In this document: in pieces, positions 56,774-64,000 of the stretch | Numbering within the stretch: position 1 is the stretch's first letter | Layout of the letters: each line of letters begins with the position of its first letter | NCBI GenBank assembly: GCA_003137095.1 | Contig: PLET01000071.1 | Location: 1,455 to 65,454, forward strand | DNA length: 64,000 nucleotides | Source: Gammaproteobacteria bacterium | GTDB taxonomy: Bacteria; Pseudomonadota; Gammaproteobacteria; Steroidobacterales; Steroidobacteraceae | Direction of reading: 5' to 3' | The notes under the pieces: generated by a model | What the model saw: the letters and a program-made list of their open reading frames with translations, nothing else | Databases searched by the model: none | Told to the model about the DNA's origin: nothing | Program-made: the position numbers and the translations under genes

Positions 56774-59299
56774 GTGGCGGCGCGCGGCACCGGCGGGTCA
56801 TTCACGGTCTGGTGGGTGCTGGTCGTGGCACAGCTGCGCGAACAGCCAGTACGGTTGCTGGTCACCGTGCTCGCCATCGCGCTCGGCGTGGCGCTCGGCG
56901 CCGCGGTGTATCTGACCAACACGGCCGCGCTCGCCGAGTTCGGATCGGCGACCAAGCGCCTGTTCGGCGACGCCGATGTGGTGGTACGCGGACCACGCGA
57001 CGGCTATTCCGAGGATTTGTTCGTGCAGCTGGCGCGTGACCCGGCCGTTGCCATGGCAAGCCCGGTGCTCGAACTCGAGGTGGCACTGCCCGGCAGACGC
57101 GACACGCTCAAAGTGCTGGGCCTCGACCCGTTTCGCGCCGCCGCGCTGCAGCCGGCGCTCATCGGCGAGATCGGCGCGCACCTGACCGAACTGCTCGCAG
57201 GCAACGGCATTCTGCTGAGCGACAGCGCCGCCCGCGAGCTCGATCTGCGGCGCGGCGGCACCCTGCCGGTCTCGGTGGGCAGCGGCACCCGGATACTGAA
57301 GGTGCTGGATGTGCTGTCGCCGGCCGCTTATCCGCAGCCCCTCGGCCTGATGGACGTGGCGGCGGCGCAATGGGCCTTCGGCCGGATCGGCCGACTCGAC
57401 CGCATCGATCTGCGCCTGAATCCGGGCGTCGACGCCGAGCGCTACCGCCGCGATCTTGCCGAACGGCTGCCCGCGGGGGTGCTGGCGGTGGCTCCCGAGG
57501 TGGAGCGCGACCGGGCGGTGTCGCTGACGCGGGCCTACCGCCTCAACCTGAACATGCTGGCGCTGGTCGCCCTGCTCACCGGCGCGTTGCTGGTGTTCTC
57601 GACGCAGTCCCTGTCGGTATTGCGCCGGCGGCGCTCCCTCGGCTTGCTGCGTGCACTCGGCGTGACGCGTGGTCAGCTGCAGCGTGCGCTGGTCGGTGAA
57701 GGCGCCGCGCTTGGCGCGCTCGGCGCGCTGCTCGGCGTGGTGCTCGGTACCTTCATGGCCGCGCTGATGCTGCGGCTGCTGAGCGGCGATCTCGGCAACG
57801 GCCAGTTGCGCGTGCTCGGCGTCGCGCTGCATTTGGCGCCGCTGCCCATGCTCGGCTTCTGCGCGATCGGCACGGTGGTTGCCGGGTTCGGCGGCTGGGT
57901 GCCGGCGCGCGCAGCTGCGCTGCAGCCCGCGGCACGCTCACTCAAGGGCGGCGACCAGGACTACACCGTGGGCCATTCCTCCACACTGCTCGGCGTGGCG
58001 CTGCTCAGCGCCGGCGCCGCGCTCGCGTTTCTGCCGCGTCTCGCGGGATTGCCGCTGTTCGGATACGCCTCGGTCGCCGCCCTGCTGTTCGGCGCCGTAC
58101 TGCTGGTGCCTGCACTCACCGCATGGCTGCTGAAGCTGACGCCGCGAAGCGGCCGGGTGGTGCTGGATACCGCCGTCGCGCAGCTTCGGGGAAATGTCGC
58201 CCTGTCGACCCTGAGCCTGGCCTGCATCATCGTCAGTTTCAGCCTGATGGTGGCGATGGCGATCATGGTGTACTCGTTTCGTGATTCCTTCGACCGGTGG
58301 CTCGGCAAGTTGCTGCCGGCAGACATACAACTGCGCGAGCCCGTGGGCAACGACACCGCCTTCCTGTCGGACGGGGACCAGGCCCGGATTGCCGCGGTGG
58401 TCGGCGTGGGAAGGGTCGAATTCCGGCGCACCCGCCAGCTGTACCTCGACCCCGCGCGCGCGCCCGTGACGCTCGTCGCGCGCGATATGCCCGGGCCGCC
58501 TGCGGACAATCTGCCGCTGGTGCAATCCGCACCGCCACAGTTGCAGACCGGCGCATCGGCGGCCTGGATATCGGAAGGCTTTCAGGACCTCTACGGCTAC
58601 CGGATCGGCGATCCCCTCTCGCTGCCCGTGGCGGGACGGCAGGCGCGCTTCGTCATCGCCGGCATCTGGCGCGACTATGCCCGCACCACCGGCGCCGTGG
58701 TGATCACGCGCCGCGCCTATGTGGCGTTGAGCGGTGATCGAAGCGCCACCGAGGGATCGGTCTGGCTCGACGGCCGCGCGTCCGCCGCCGCCGTGGACGC
58801 CGGGATCCGCAGCGCTCTCGCCGGCGGCGGCACGCTCGAGATTTTCGCCAGCACCGCCATTCGTGAGCGCTCGCTGCAGATCTTCGACCGCGCCTTTGCC
58901 ATTACCTACGCCCTGGAGGCCATTGCCGTGCTGATCGGACTCGCCGGCGTCAGCTTCGCGGCCAGCTCGACCGCCCTCGCCCGGCGCGCCGAATTCGGCA
59001 TGCTGCGCCACGTCGGCATGCTGCGCCGTCAAGTCGTCGGCATGCTCGCCGGCGAAGGCATATTGATGAGCCTGTTCGGAGTTGCCTACGGACTGGCCCT
59101 GGGCGCGGTGCTCAGCCTGGTGTTGGTGTACGTGATCAACCGCCAATCATTCAACTGGAGCATCGATCTGGCCGTTCCCTGGTGGCAGCTCGGGCTGCTG
59201 TCGGTGACGCTGGTGCTGGCGGCAGCACTCACGGCGATCTGGAGCGGCCGCGCCGCCATGAGCGCCGAGGCGCTGCGCGCGGTGCGAGAGGACTGGTGA
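56774..59299 (+). CDS. FtsX-like ABC transporter permease (YbbP-type, two FtsX domains)
   Basis: This 841-residue inner-membrane protein has the 10-helix YbbP layout. It has an N-terminal helix (LLVTVLAIALGVALGAAVYL), a periplasmic domain, FtsX helices near 255-410, a middle pair, a second periplasmic domain (550-700) and a C-terminal FtsX set (ALEAIAVLIGLAGVSFAASSTALARRAEFGMLRHVGMLRRQVVGMLAGEGILMS). It pairs with the ATPase before it. The track ORF starts inside the ATPase gene; GTG 56774 is the likely start. The stop overlaps the following gene (GTGA). Probable role: lipid or lipoprotein handling rather than simple solute import. Confidence 0.9.
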   Translation: MAARGTGGSFTVWWVLVVAQLREQPVRLLVTVLAIALGVALGAAVYLTNTAALAEFGSATKRLFGDADVVVRGPRDGYSEDLFVQLARDPAVAMASPVLELEVALPGRRDTLKVLGLDPFRAAALQPALIGEIGAHLTELLAGNGILLSDSAARELDLRRGGTLPVSVGSGTRILKVLDVLSPAAYPQPLGLMDVAAAQWAFGRIGRLDRIDLRLNPGVDAERYRRDLAERLPAGVLAVAPEVERDRAVSLTRAYRLNLNMLALVALLTGALLVFSTQSLSVLRRRRSLGLLRALGVTRGQLQRALVGEGAALGALGALLGVVLGTFMAALMLRLLSGDLGNGQLRVLGVALHLAPLPMLGFCAIGTVVAGFGGWVPARAAALQPAARSLKGGDQDYTVGHSSTLLGVALLSAGAALAFLPRLAGLPLFGYASVAALLFGAVLLVPALTAWLLKLTPRSGRVVLDTAVAQLRGNVALSTLSLACIIVSFSLMVAMAIMVYSFRDSFDRWLGKLLPADIQLREPVGNDTAFLSDGDQARIAAVVGVGRVEFRRTRQLYLDPARAPVTLVARDMPGPPADNLPLVQSAPPQLQTGASAAWISEGFQDLYGYRIGDPLSLPVAGRQARFVIAGIWRDYARTTGAVVITRRAYVALSGDRSATEGSVWLDGRASAAAVDAGIRSALAGGGTLEIFASTAIRERSLQIFDRAFAITYALEAIAVLIGLAGVSFAASSTALARRAEFGMLRHVGMLRRQVVGMLAGEGILMSLFGVAYGLALGAVLSLVLVYVINRQSFNWSIDLAVPWWQLGLLSVTLVLAAALTAIWSGRAAMSAEALRAVREDW

Positions 59300-60462
59300 G
59301 CGCTCGCGCCCTTGCAGGGCTGCTGGGCGCATTCGCGGGTGCGTGGGTCGGCACCGTGGCAGGCGCACCGCTCGGCACACCGGTTGACGTACCGGTCGGC
59401 ACACCGCTCACCGTGCCGGCGGCTGCTGCCGGTGCTGCGCCCGCCGCGAGCGCGCGACGCTATGCCACGGTACTGCCAGGCCACGCGCTCGAGTTTCCAC
59501 GGGACTTCGGCAGCCATCCGCAATTTCGCACCGAGTGGTGGTACGTGACCGGCTGGCTGCAAACCCGGAAGGGCGAATTACTGGGCTTTCAGATCACCTT
59601 CTTTCGGACGCGGCCCGACGTTGACGAAACGAATCCGAGTGCATTCACGCCGCATCAGTTGCTCATCGCGCATTGCGCCGTCAGCGATCCGACGCGCGGG
59701 CGGCTGTGGCAGGATCAGCGGATCCGCCGCGCCGGGCTGGGATTGGCGCAGGCCCGGGAGGGCGACACCGAAGTGTGGATCGATGACTGGCGTCTGCAAC
59801 GCCGCGGTGCGGACTACAGCGCGCGGCTGGCGGCGGATGGGTTCGCTTTGAACCTGACGCTGAGCGCAACCCGTCCGCCCATGGAAAACGGCCAATCGGG
59901 ATTCAGCCGCAAGGGTCCAGCGGCCGAATCCGCGAGTTATTACTACAGCATCCCGCAGATGCAGATCGCCGGCAGCTTGACCCGCGCCGGCAAGACCGAT
60001 CCGGTTGTCGGCACCGCCTGGTTCGATCACGAATGGTCGAGCGATTATCTCGACCCCGGCGCCACCGGCTGGGATTGGATCGGCATCAATCTGGACGACG
60101 GCGGCGCGCTCATGGCCTTTCGCATCCGCGGTGCCGGCGGCGAGACCCGCTGGGCGGGCGGTACGCTCGAACGTCCGGATGGCCGGGTGCGCACTCTGGA
60201 CGCGGCCGACATCGATTTCACGCCGGCGCGCCGCTGGCTGTCACCGCGCACGGGGATCGCCTACCCCGTCGTGTGGCACGTGCGCGCCGGCCCCGAGACC
60301 ATCGATTTGGAGCCGCTGATGGATGACCAGGAGAACGATACGCGCCTCACCACCGGCGCCGTCTATTGGGAGGGTGCGGTGCGGGCCCTGCGCGGCGGGT
60401 TGCCGGTGGGACGCGGCTATCTGGAGCTCACCGGATACGGTGAGCGCCTGCGGATTCGCTGA
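59296..60462 (+). CDS. AttH-like lipocalin-domain protein (CrtC/carotenoid hydratase superfamily)
   Basis: This 388-residue secreted protein has an N-terminal hydrophobic segment (ALAGLLGAFAGAWVGTVAGA) and a Pro/Val/Ala-rich spacer with a GTPVDVPVGTPLTVP repeat. Two lipocalin-like barrels follow: ALEFPRDFGSHPQFRTEWWYVTGWLQ, GTAWFDHEWSSDYLDPGATGWDWIGINLDDG and VYWEGAVRA. FRTEWWYVTG and DHEWSS are the family hallmarks. Genes of this type commonly follow an ABC ATPase and an FtsX permease, as here with a 4-bp overlap. It is presumably the periplasmic partner, with an unknown ligand or activity. Confidence 0.87.
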   Translation: MSARALAGLLGAFAGAWVGTVAGAPLGTPVDVPVGTPLTVPAAAAGAAPAASARRYATVLPGHALEFPRDFGSHPQFRTEWWYVTGWLQTRKGELLGFQITFFRTRPDVDETNPSAFTPHQLLIAHCAVSDPTRGRLWQDQRIRRAGLGLAQAREGDTEVWIDDWRLQRRGADYSARLAADGFALNLTLSATRPPMENGQSGFSRKGPAAESASYYYSIPQMQIAGSLTRAGKTDPVVGTAWFDHEWSSDYLDPGATGWDWIGINLDDGGALMAFRIRGAGGETRWAGGTLERPDGRVRTLDAADIDFTPARRWLSPRTGIAYPVVWHVRAGPETIDLEPLMDDQENDTRLTTGAVYWEGAVRALRGGLPVGRGYLELTGYGERLRIR

Positions 60463-60481
60463 GGCGCCGAACGCGCCGGCC

Positions 60482-61663
60482 TCATCGGATGTTTTCCACG
60501 ATCGCGGCGATGCCTTGTCCGCCGCCGATGCACATGGTGACCAGACCGTAGCGCCCGCCGACGCGGCGCAGTTCATACAGCAATTTGGTCAGAATGATCG
60601 CACCGGTGGCGCCCACCGGATGGCCGAGCGAAATGCCGCTGCCGTTGGGATTGACCTTGGCCGGATCGAGGCCGAGTTCCTGGGTGACGGCGCAGGCCTG
60701 GGCGGCAAAGGCCTCGTTCGACTCGATGACGTCCAGATCCTTCACGGTCAACTGGGCGCGCTCGAGCGCTATGCGTGTGGCGGGCACCGGGCCGATGCCC
60801 ATGAGCGCCGGATCCACACCGGCGTGTCCGTAGGAGACCAGCCGGGCCAGCGGCTTGAAGCCCTGCTCCTGCACCGCCCGCTCGCCGGCGAGAACCACGG
60901 CGGCGGCGCCGTCGTTGATCCCGGAGGCATTGCCCGCGGTGACGGTGCCATCCTTCTGAAAGATCGTCGGCAGTTTCTGCAGATCCGCCAACCGGGTGTC
61001 GCCGCGCACGTGCTCATCGACGGCAAAATGGCTCACCTTGCCGCGCACCTTGATGTCGATCGGCAGGATCTGCTCCTTGAATCGGCCGTCGGCGATGGCA
61101 GCCGCGGCGCGCCGCTGGCTCTCGAGCGCCGCGGCGTCCTGCGTGGCGCGGTCGATGCCGAATCGGACCGCGACGTTCTCCGCGGTGACGCCCATGATGC
61201 CGTTGCCGAATGGATCGGTGAGCGCACCGTTGAGCATGTCGATGAGCACCGAGTCGCCGAGCTTTTTACCCCAGCGCATCGCCGGTGACAGGAAAGGGGC
61301 ACGGCTCATGACTTCGACTCCGCCGCCGACGGCGATGGCATTCTCCCCTAGCTGGATGGTGTTGGCGGCGGACAGCACCGCCTGCAGGCCCGAGCCGCAC
61401 AGCCGGTTGACCGTCATAGCGGGCGTACGATGCGGTATGCCCGCGTTGACCGCCGCCACCCGCGCCACGTACGCGTCCTTGGCTTCCGTTTGGATGACCT
61501 GCCCGAACACCACGTGGCCCACCCGTGCCGGATCCACGCCGGCGCGGGACAGCGCTTCGCGCGTAACCTGCGCGGCCAGATCGGTGGGCGCAATATCCTT
61601 GAGCGAACCGCCGAAGGTGCCGATGGCGGTGCGAACCGCCGAGAGTAGGTAGACATCGGACAT
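60482..61663 (-). CDS. acetyl-CoA C-acyltransferase (thiolase)
   Basis: This 393-residue thiolase has the acyl-binding Cys in VNRLCGSGLQAVLSAAN, NEAFAAQACAVTQELGLDPAKVN, GISLGHPVGATG (active His) and MCIGGGQGIAAI (second Cys). It could cleave 3-ketoacyl-CoA in beta-oxidation or condense acetyl-CoA. With the hydroxyacyl-CoA dehydrogenase upstream, degradation is more likely. CAGGAG precedes the ATG. It is the last gene of the operon entering from the right edge, convergent with the AttH-like gene. Confidence 0.93.
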   Translation of the reverse strand: MSDVYLLSAVRTAIGTFGGSLKDIAPTDLAAQVTREALSRAGVDPARVGHVVFGQVIQTEAKDAYVARVAAVNAGIPHRTPAMTVNRLCGSGLQAVLSAANTIQLGENAIAVGGGVEVMSRAPFLSPAMRWGKKLGDSVLIDMLNGALTDPFGNGIMGVTAENVAVRFGIDRATQDAAALESQRRAAAAIADGRFKEQILPIDIKVRGKVSHFAVDEHVRGDTRLADLQKLPTIFQKDGTVTAGNASGINDGAAAVVLAGERAVQEQGFKPLARLVSYGHAGVDPALMGIGPVPATRIALERAQLTVKDLDVIESNEAFAAQACAVTQELGLDPAKVNPNGSGISLGHPVGATGAIILTKLLYELRRVGGRYGLVTMCIGGGQGIAAIVENIR

Positions 61664-61693
61664 GGTCGACTCCTGATTGGATTGAGCCTCGCC

Positions 61694-62479
61694 TCAGATG
61701 AGCGTCGCGCCGCCGTCCACGACGATGATCTGGCCGGTGATGTGCCCCCCGGCGTCGGAGGCCAGCAGCAGCGCGGCACCCTTCAGGTCATCGGCCGAGC
61801 CGAGCTTGCCGAGCGGCGTACCGGCAATGGCCTCCGCACCGATCTTGCCGAGGGTGGTGGCCGTCATCTTGGTCGGAAAATAGCCGGGTGCGAGTGCATT
61901 GACCCGGATGTTGCGCGGCCCCCATTCGGCGCCGAGCGCCCGCGTCATGTTGACCACCGCGCCCTTGGAGGTGTTGTACGCAATGGTGCCGACGCGGCTC
62001 GGTGGATGCGCCTGCAAGCCCTCGACCGAGGCCACGTTGAGCACCGCACCCTTGCCCTGCGGCAGGAAGAAGCGCTTCGCCGCGGCCTGCGTCAGCATAA
62101 ACAGCGCCGTCACGTTCAAATTGATCACCTTGTCCCAGCCCTCCTGGGGATGATCCTCCGCGGCCGCGCCCCAGGTGGCGCCCGCATTGTTGATCAAAAT
62201 GTCGAGCCGCCCCTCGTGGGCGGCCACCGACTCGATCACGGCGGCCGCGGCGGCCTTCACGCCGAGGTCGGCAGCCAGGGCGCGCGCCGGAACTCCGCGT
62301 GCCGCCAAATGCGCCACCGCGTCGGCCAATTCGCCGTCCTTGCGGGCGACCAACACCAGTGTCGCGCCGAACTCCCCCAAGGCCTCGGCGATCTGCAGAC
62401 CCAGGCCGCGCGAGCCACCGGTCACCAGCGCCACACGGCCGGTCAAATCGAGCAGTTCGTGCAGGGGTCCGGCCCTCAT
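61694..62479 (-). CDS. short-chain dehydrogenase/reductase (SDR)
   Basis: This 261-residue Rossmann-fold oxidoreductase has the cofactor motif [27 protein letters not shown], the catalytic YNTSKGA with Ser upstream (NVASVEG) and [12 protein letters not shown]. It reduces a keto group or oxidises a hydroxyl; within this beta-oxidation operon it may act on a branched or cyclic acyl-CoA or free acid. The ATG overlaps the stop of the hydroxyacyl-CoA dehydrogenase gene (4 bp). Confidence 0.9.
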   Translation of the reverse strand: MRAGPLHELLDLTGRVALVTGGSRGLGLQIAEALGEFGATLVLVARKDGELADAVAHLAARGVPARALAADLGVKAAAAAVIESVAAHEGRLDILINNAGATWGAAAEDHPQEGWDKVINLNVTALFMLTQAAAKRFFLPQGKGAVLNVASVEGLQAHPPSRVGTIAYNTSKGAVVNMTRALGAEWGPRNIRVNALAPGYFPTKMTATTLGKIGAEAIAGTPLGKLGSADDLKGAALLLASDAGGHITGQIIVVDGGATLI

Positions 62480-64000
62480 GGATTTGACCGCAGCAACGCG
62501 GCCGGCACCCAGGCCCAGCCATTGCGGCCGGCCGCGAATTCCTCGATGCGCCTAACGACGTTCGCGAATCCCATGCGGGCGGCATAGAACATCGGGCCAC
62601 CGCGTGCCGCCGGAAATCCGTAGCCGAACACACTGACCATGTCCACGTCGACGGCGCGGTAGGCGATTCCCTCCTCGACGATGCGCGCGCCCTCGTTGAC
62701 CAGCGCAAGCACGCAGCGATCGACGATCTGCGCATCGGCGACGGCGCGCCGTGTGATACCGAGCTTGGCGGAATGCGCGAGGATCAGGGCGCTGATCTGC
62801 GGATCCTCCCGGGCGGTGCGGCCGTCGGGGTACAGGTAGAAGCCGGCGCCGGTCTTCTGGCCGAAGCGCCCCATCTCGCATAGCTGGTCGGGAATGGTCG
62901 AATACGGACGGCCGGGCTGCTCGATTGCGCGCCGCTTGCGAATGCTCCAGCCGATGTCCTGGCCGGCCAGATCCATGACCTTCAGCGGTCCCATGGCCAT
63001 GCCCCAATTCTCCAACGCGCCGTCGATCTGCGCTGGCAGTGCGCCCTCCTCGAGCAGGAAATAAGCCTGCCGTAGATACTCCTCGAACATGCGGTTGCCG
63101 ATGAATCCGTCGCATGCCCCGGAAACCACCCCGACCTTGCCGATCGCCTTGGAGAAGGCCATCGACGCGGCCAGCACGCCGGGGTCGGTCCGCCGGCCCC
63201 TCACGATCTCCAGTAGCTTCATGATGTTGGCCGGACTGAAAAAATGCAGGCCCACCACGCGCTCGGGACGCCGCGTGCAGGCGGCTATCACGTCCAGATC
63301 CAGCGTCGAGGTGTTGCTCGCCAGGATGGCCGCGGGTGAGGCGATCCGATCGAGTTCGACGAACACCTGCCGCTTCACGTCCATCGACTCGTAAACCGCC
63401 TCGATGATCAGATCTGCAGCGGCACACGCCTCCAGCGTCGCCGACGGAAACAGCGAATCGATGCGATGCGCGGCGGCGGCAGCGCTCAGGCGTCCCTTGT
63501 CCACGTCGCGCTGAATCGTTTTGCGGATGGTCGCGACCGCCTTGTCGAGGGCCTCGGCGCGCGGTTCGATCAGCGTGACCTTCAGCTCCGAATTCAACAG
63601 CGCGATCGCGATGCCGGTTCCCATCAAGCCGCCGCCGATCACCGCCACCGAATGGATCACGCCCGCCGCCGACGTTTTCGGCCCGGGTATGCGCGCCACC
63701 TCGCGCCGGCCGAAGAACACGTGGCGCAGTCCGAGCGATGCCTCCGAATCGATCAAGCTCTCGAACAGCCGCTTCTCGAGCGCCAGTCCCTCGGCGAAGG
63801 GTCGTGTGCAGGCGGCCTCGACGCAGTCGATGATGAAGGCCGGCGCCTGACTCAGCGAGCGTGCGTCGAGGCCGCGCCGCGCCTGGTCGATTGCCGGCGC
63901 CGGATCACCCGCCGGCAGCCGGTCGCAGGCGCGCTTCGGACCCGCCGCCACCAGTTCTTTGGCCCACGCCGCCGCCTCGGCGCGAAAATCCCCTGTCGCA
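62476..64000 (-). CDS. 3-hydroxyacyl-CoA dehydrogenase (FadB/FadJ-like), 5' end outside window
   Basis: At least 507 residues are visible, and the frame is open to the right edge ([16 protein letters not shown]), so the 63951 start in the track is not the true one. [33 protein letters not shown] binds [36 protein letters not shown] (catalytic His) and [27 protein letters not shown] follow, then the second C-terminal domain ([12 protein letters not shown]). The residues before the NAD domain resemble the linker after a crotonase domain, so the whole is probably a fused enoyl-CoA hydratase/dehydrogenase. It is the first visible gene of the beta-oxidation operon. Confidence 0.9.
   Translation of the reverse strand, partial: ATGDFRAEAAAWAKELVAAGPKRACDRLPAGDPAPAIDQARRGLDARSLSQAPAFIIDCVEAACTRPFAEGLALEKRLFESLIDSEASLGLRHVFFGRREVARIPGPKTSAAGVIHSVAVIGGGLMGTGIAIALLNSELKVTLIEPRAEALDKAVATIRKTIQRDVDKGRLSAAAAAHRIDSLFPSATLEACAAADLIIEAVYESMDVKRQVFVELDRIASPAAILASNTSTLDLDVIAACTRRPERVVGLHFFSPANIMKLLEIVRGRRTDPGVLAASMAFSKAIGKVGVVSGACDGFIGNRMFEEYLRQAYFLLEEGALPAQIDGALENWGMAMGPLKVMDLAGQDIGWSIRKRRAIEQPGRPYSTIPDQLCEMGRFGQKTGAGFYLYPDGRTAREDPQISALILAHSAKLGITRRAVADAQIVDRCVLALVNEGARIVEEGIAYRAVDVDMVSVFGYGFPAARGGPMFYAARMGFANVVRRIEEFAAGRNGWAWVPAALLRSNP

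Overview
The window looks like two different bacterial genomes joined inside one gene. Roughly 1-14.9 kb reads as a high-GC Gram-positive (actinobacterial, perhaps Thermoleophilia-like) chromosome: acyl-CoA oxidase, acyl-ACP thioesterase, two HD-GYP proteins, a GtrA/glycosyltransferase pair and a tandem DGPF protein. From about 15.3 kb to the end it reads as a gammaproteobacterium, possibly Steroidobacterales- or Nevskiales-like. Reasons are the thrABC operon with a fused aspartokinase-homoserine dehydrogenase, the PurB, MnmA, AcnA, FumC and TatD types, the mazG/Nudix pair, the Do-type protease, and a GlyGly-CTERM-like sorting tail. The seam lies in hrpA (12007-15633), whose 5' end is coupled to mazG while its 3' end sits in the left block. 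AATT, counted by eye, occurs about 8 times in 1-14.9 kb and about 16 times in 14.9-18.56 kb. I infer a chimeric assembly or, less likely, a large transfer. Taxonomy is inference; no database was searched.

Left block (1-15 kb): the C-terminal end of a VOC/glyoxalase protein (1-168); acyl-CoA oxidase; acyl-ACP thioesterase, overlapping tail-to-tail with a GAF/HD-GYP protein; a small orphan gene closed by a strong hairpin; an aldo/keto reductase; GtrA overlapping tail-to-tail by 100 bp with a family 2 glycosyltransferase, which is itself preceded by a 14-codon leader ORF with a strong ribosome binding site; a lipoprotein; a GGDEF/GAF/HD-GYP cyclic-di-GMP protein; a double DGPF/YCII protein; and hrpA.

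Right block, housekeeping and amino acids (15-42 kb): mazG and a CoA-pyrophosphatase-type Nudix gene; divergent fumC and purB; a DUF7931-like gene behind a sigma-54-like promoter; mnmA overlapping acnA; a coupled transglutaminase-M16-M16 operon; a HAD phosphatase; tryptophan 2,3-dioxygenase with DAHP synthase; a YgjP-like metallopeptidase; a TPR protein; tatD; a thrA-thrB-thrC-NERD string downstream of ygiQ; and a Do-type serine protease.

Right block, signalling and catabolism (42-64 kb): a Ser/Thr kinase with a degenerate receiver domain next to a CheA-like histidine kinase lacking recognisable P1 and CheW parts; a leucine/acyl-CoA cluster (mccA-mccB divergent from isovaleryl-CoA dehydrogenase, a FadR-type GntR regulator and a RutE-like nitroreductase); a secreted S8 protease coupled to a CapF-like cupin; an aldehyde dehydrogenase; a three-gene ABC ATPase/FtsX permease/AttH-like lipocalin operon; and a thiolase-SDR-hydroxyacyl-CoA dehydrogenase operon running off the right edge. 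No rRNA, tRNA, CRISPR array, insertion sequence or prophage was seen.
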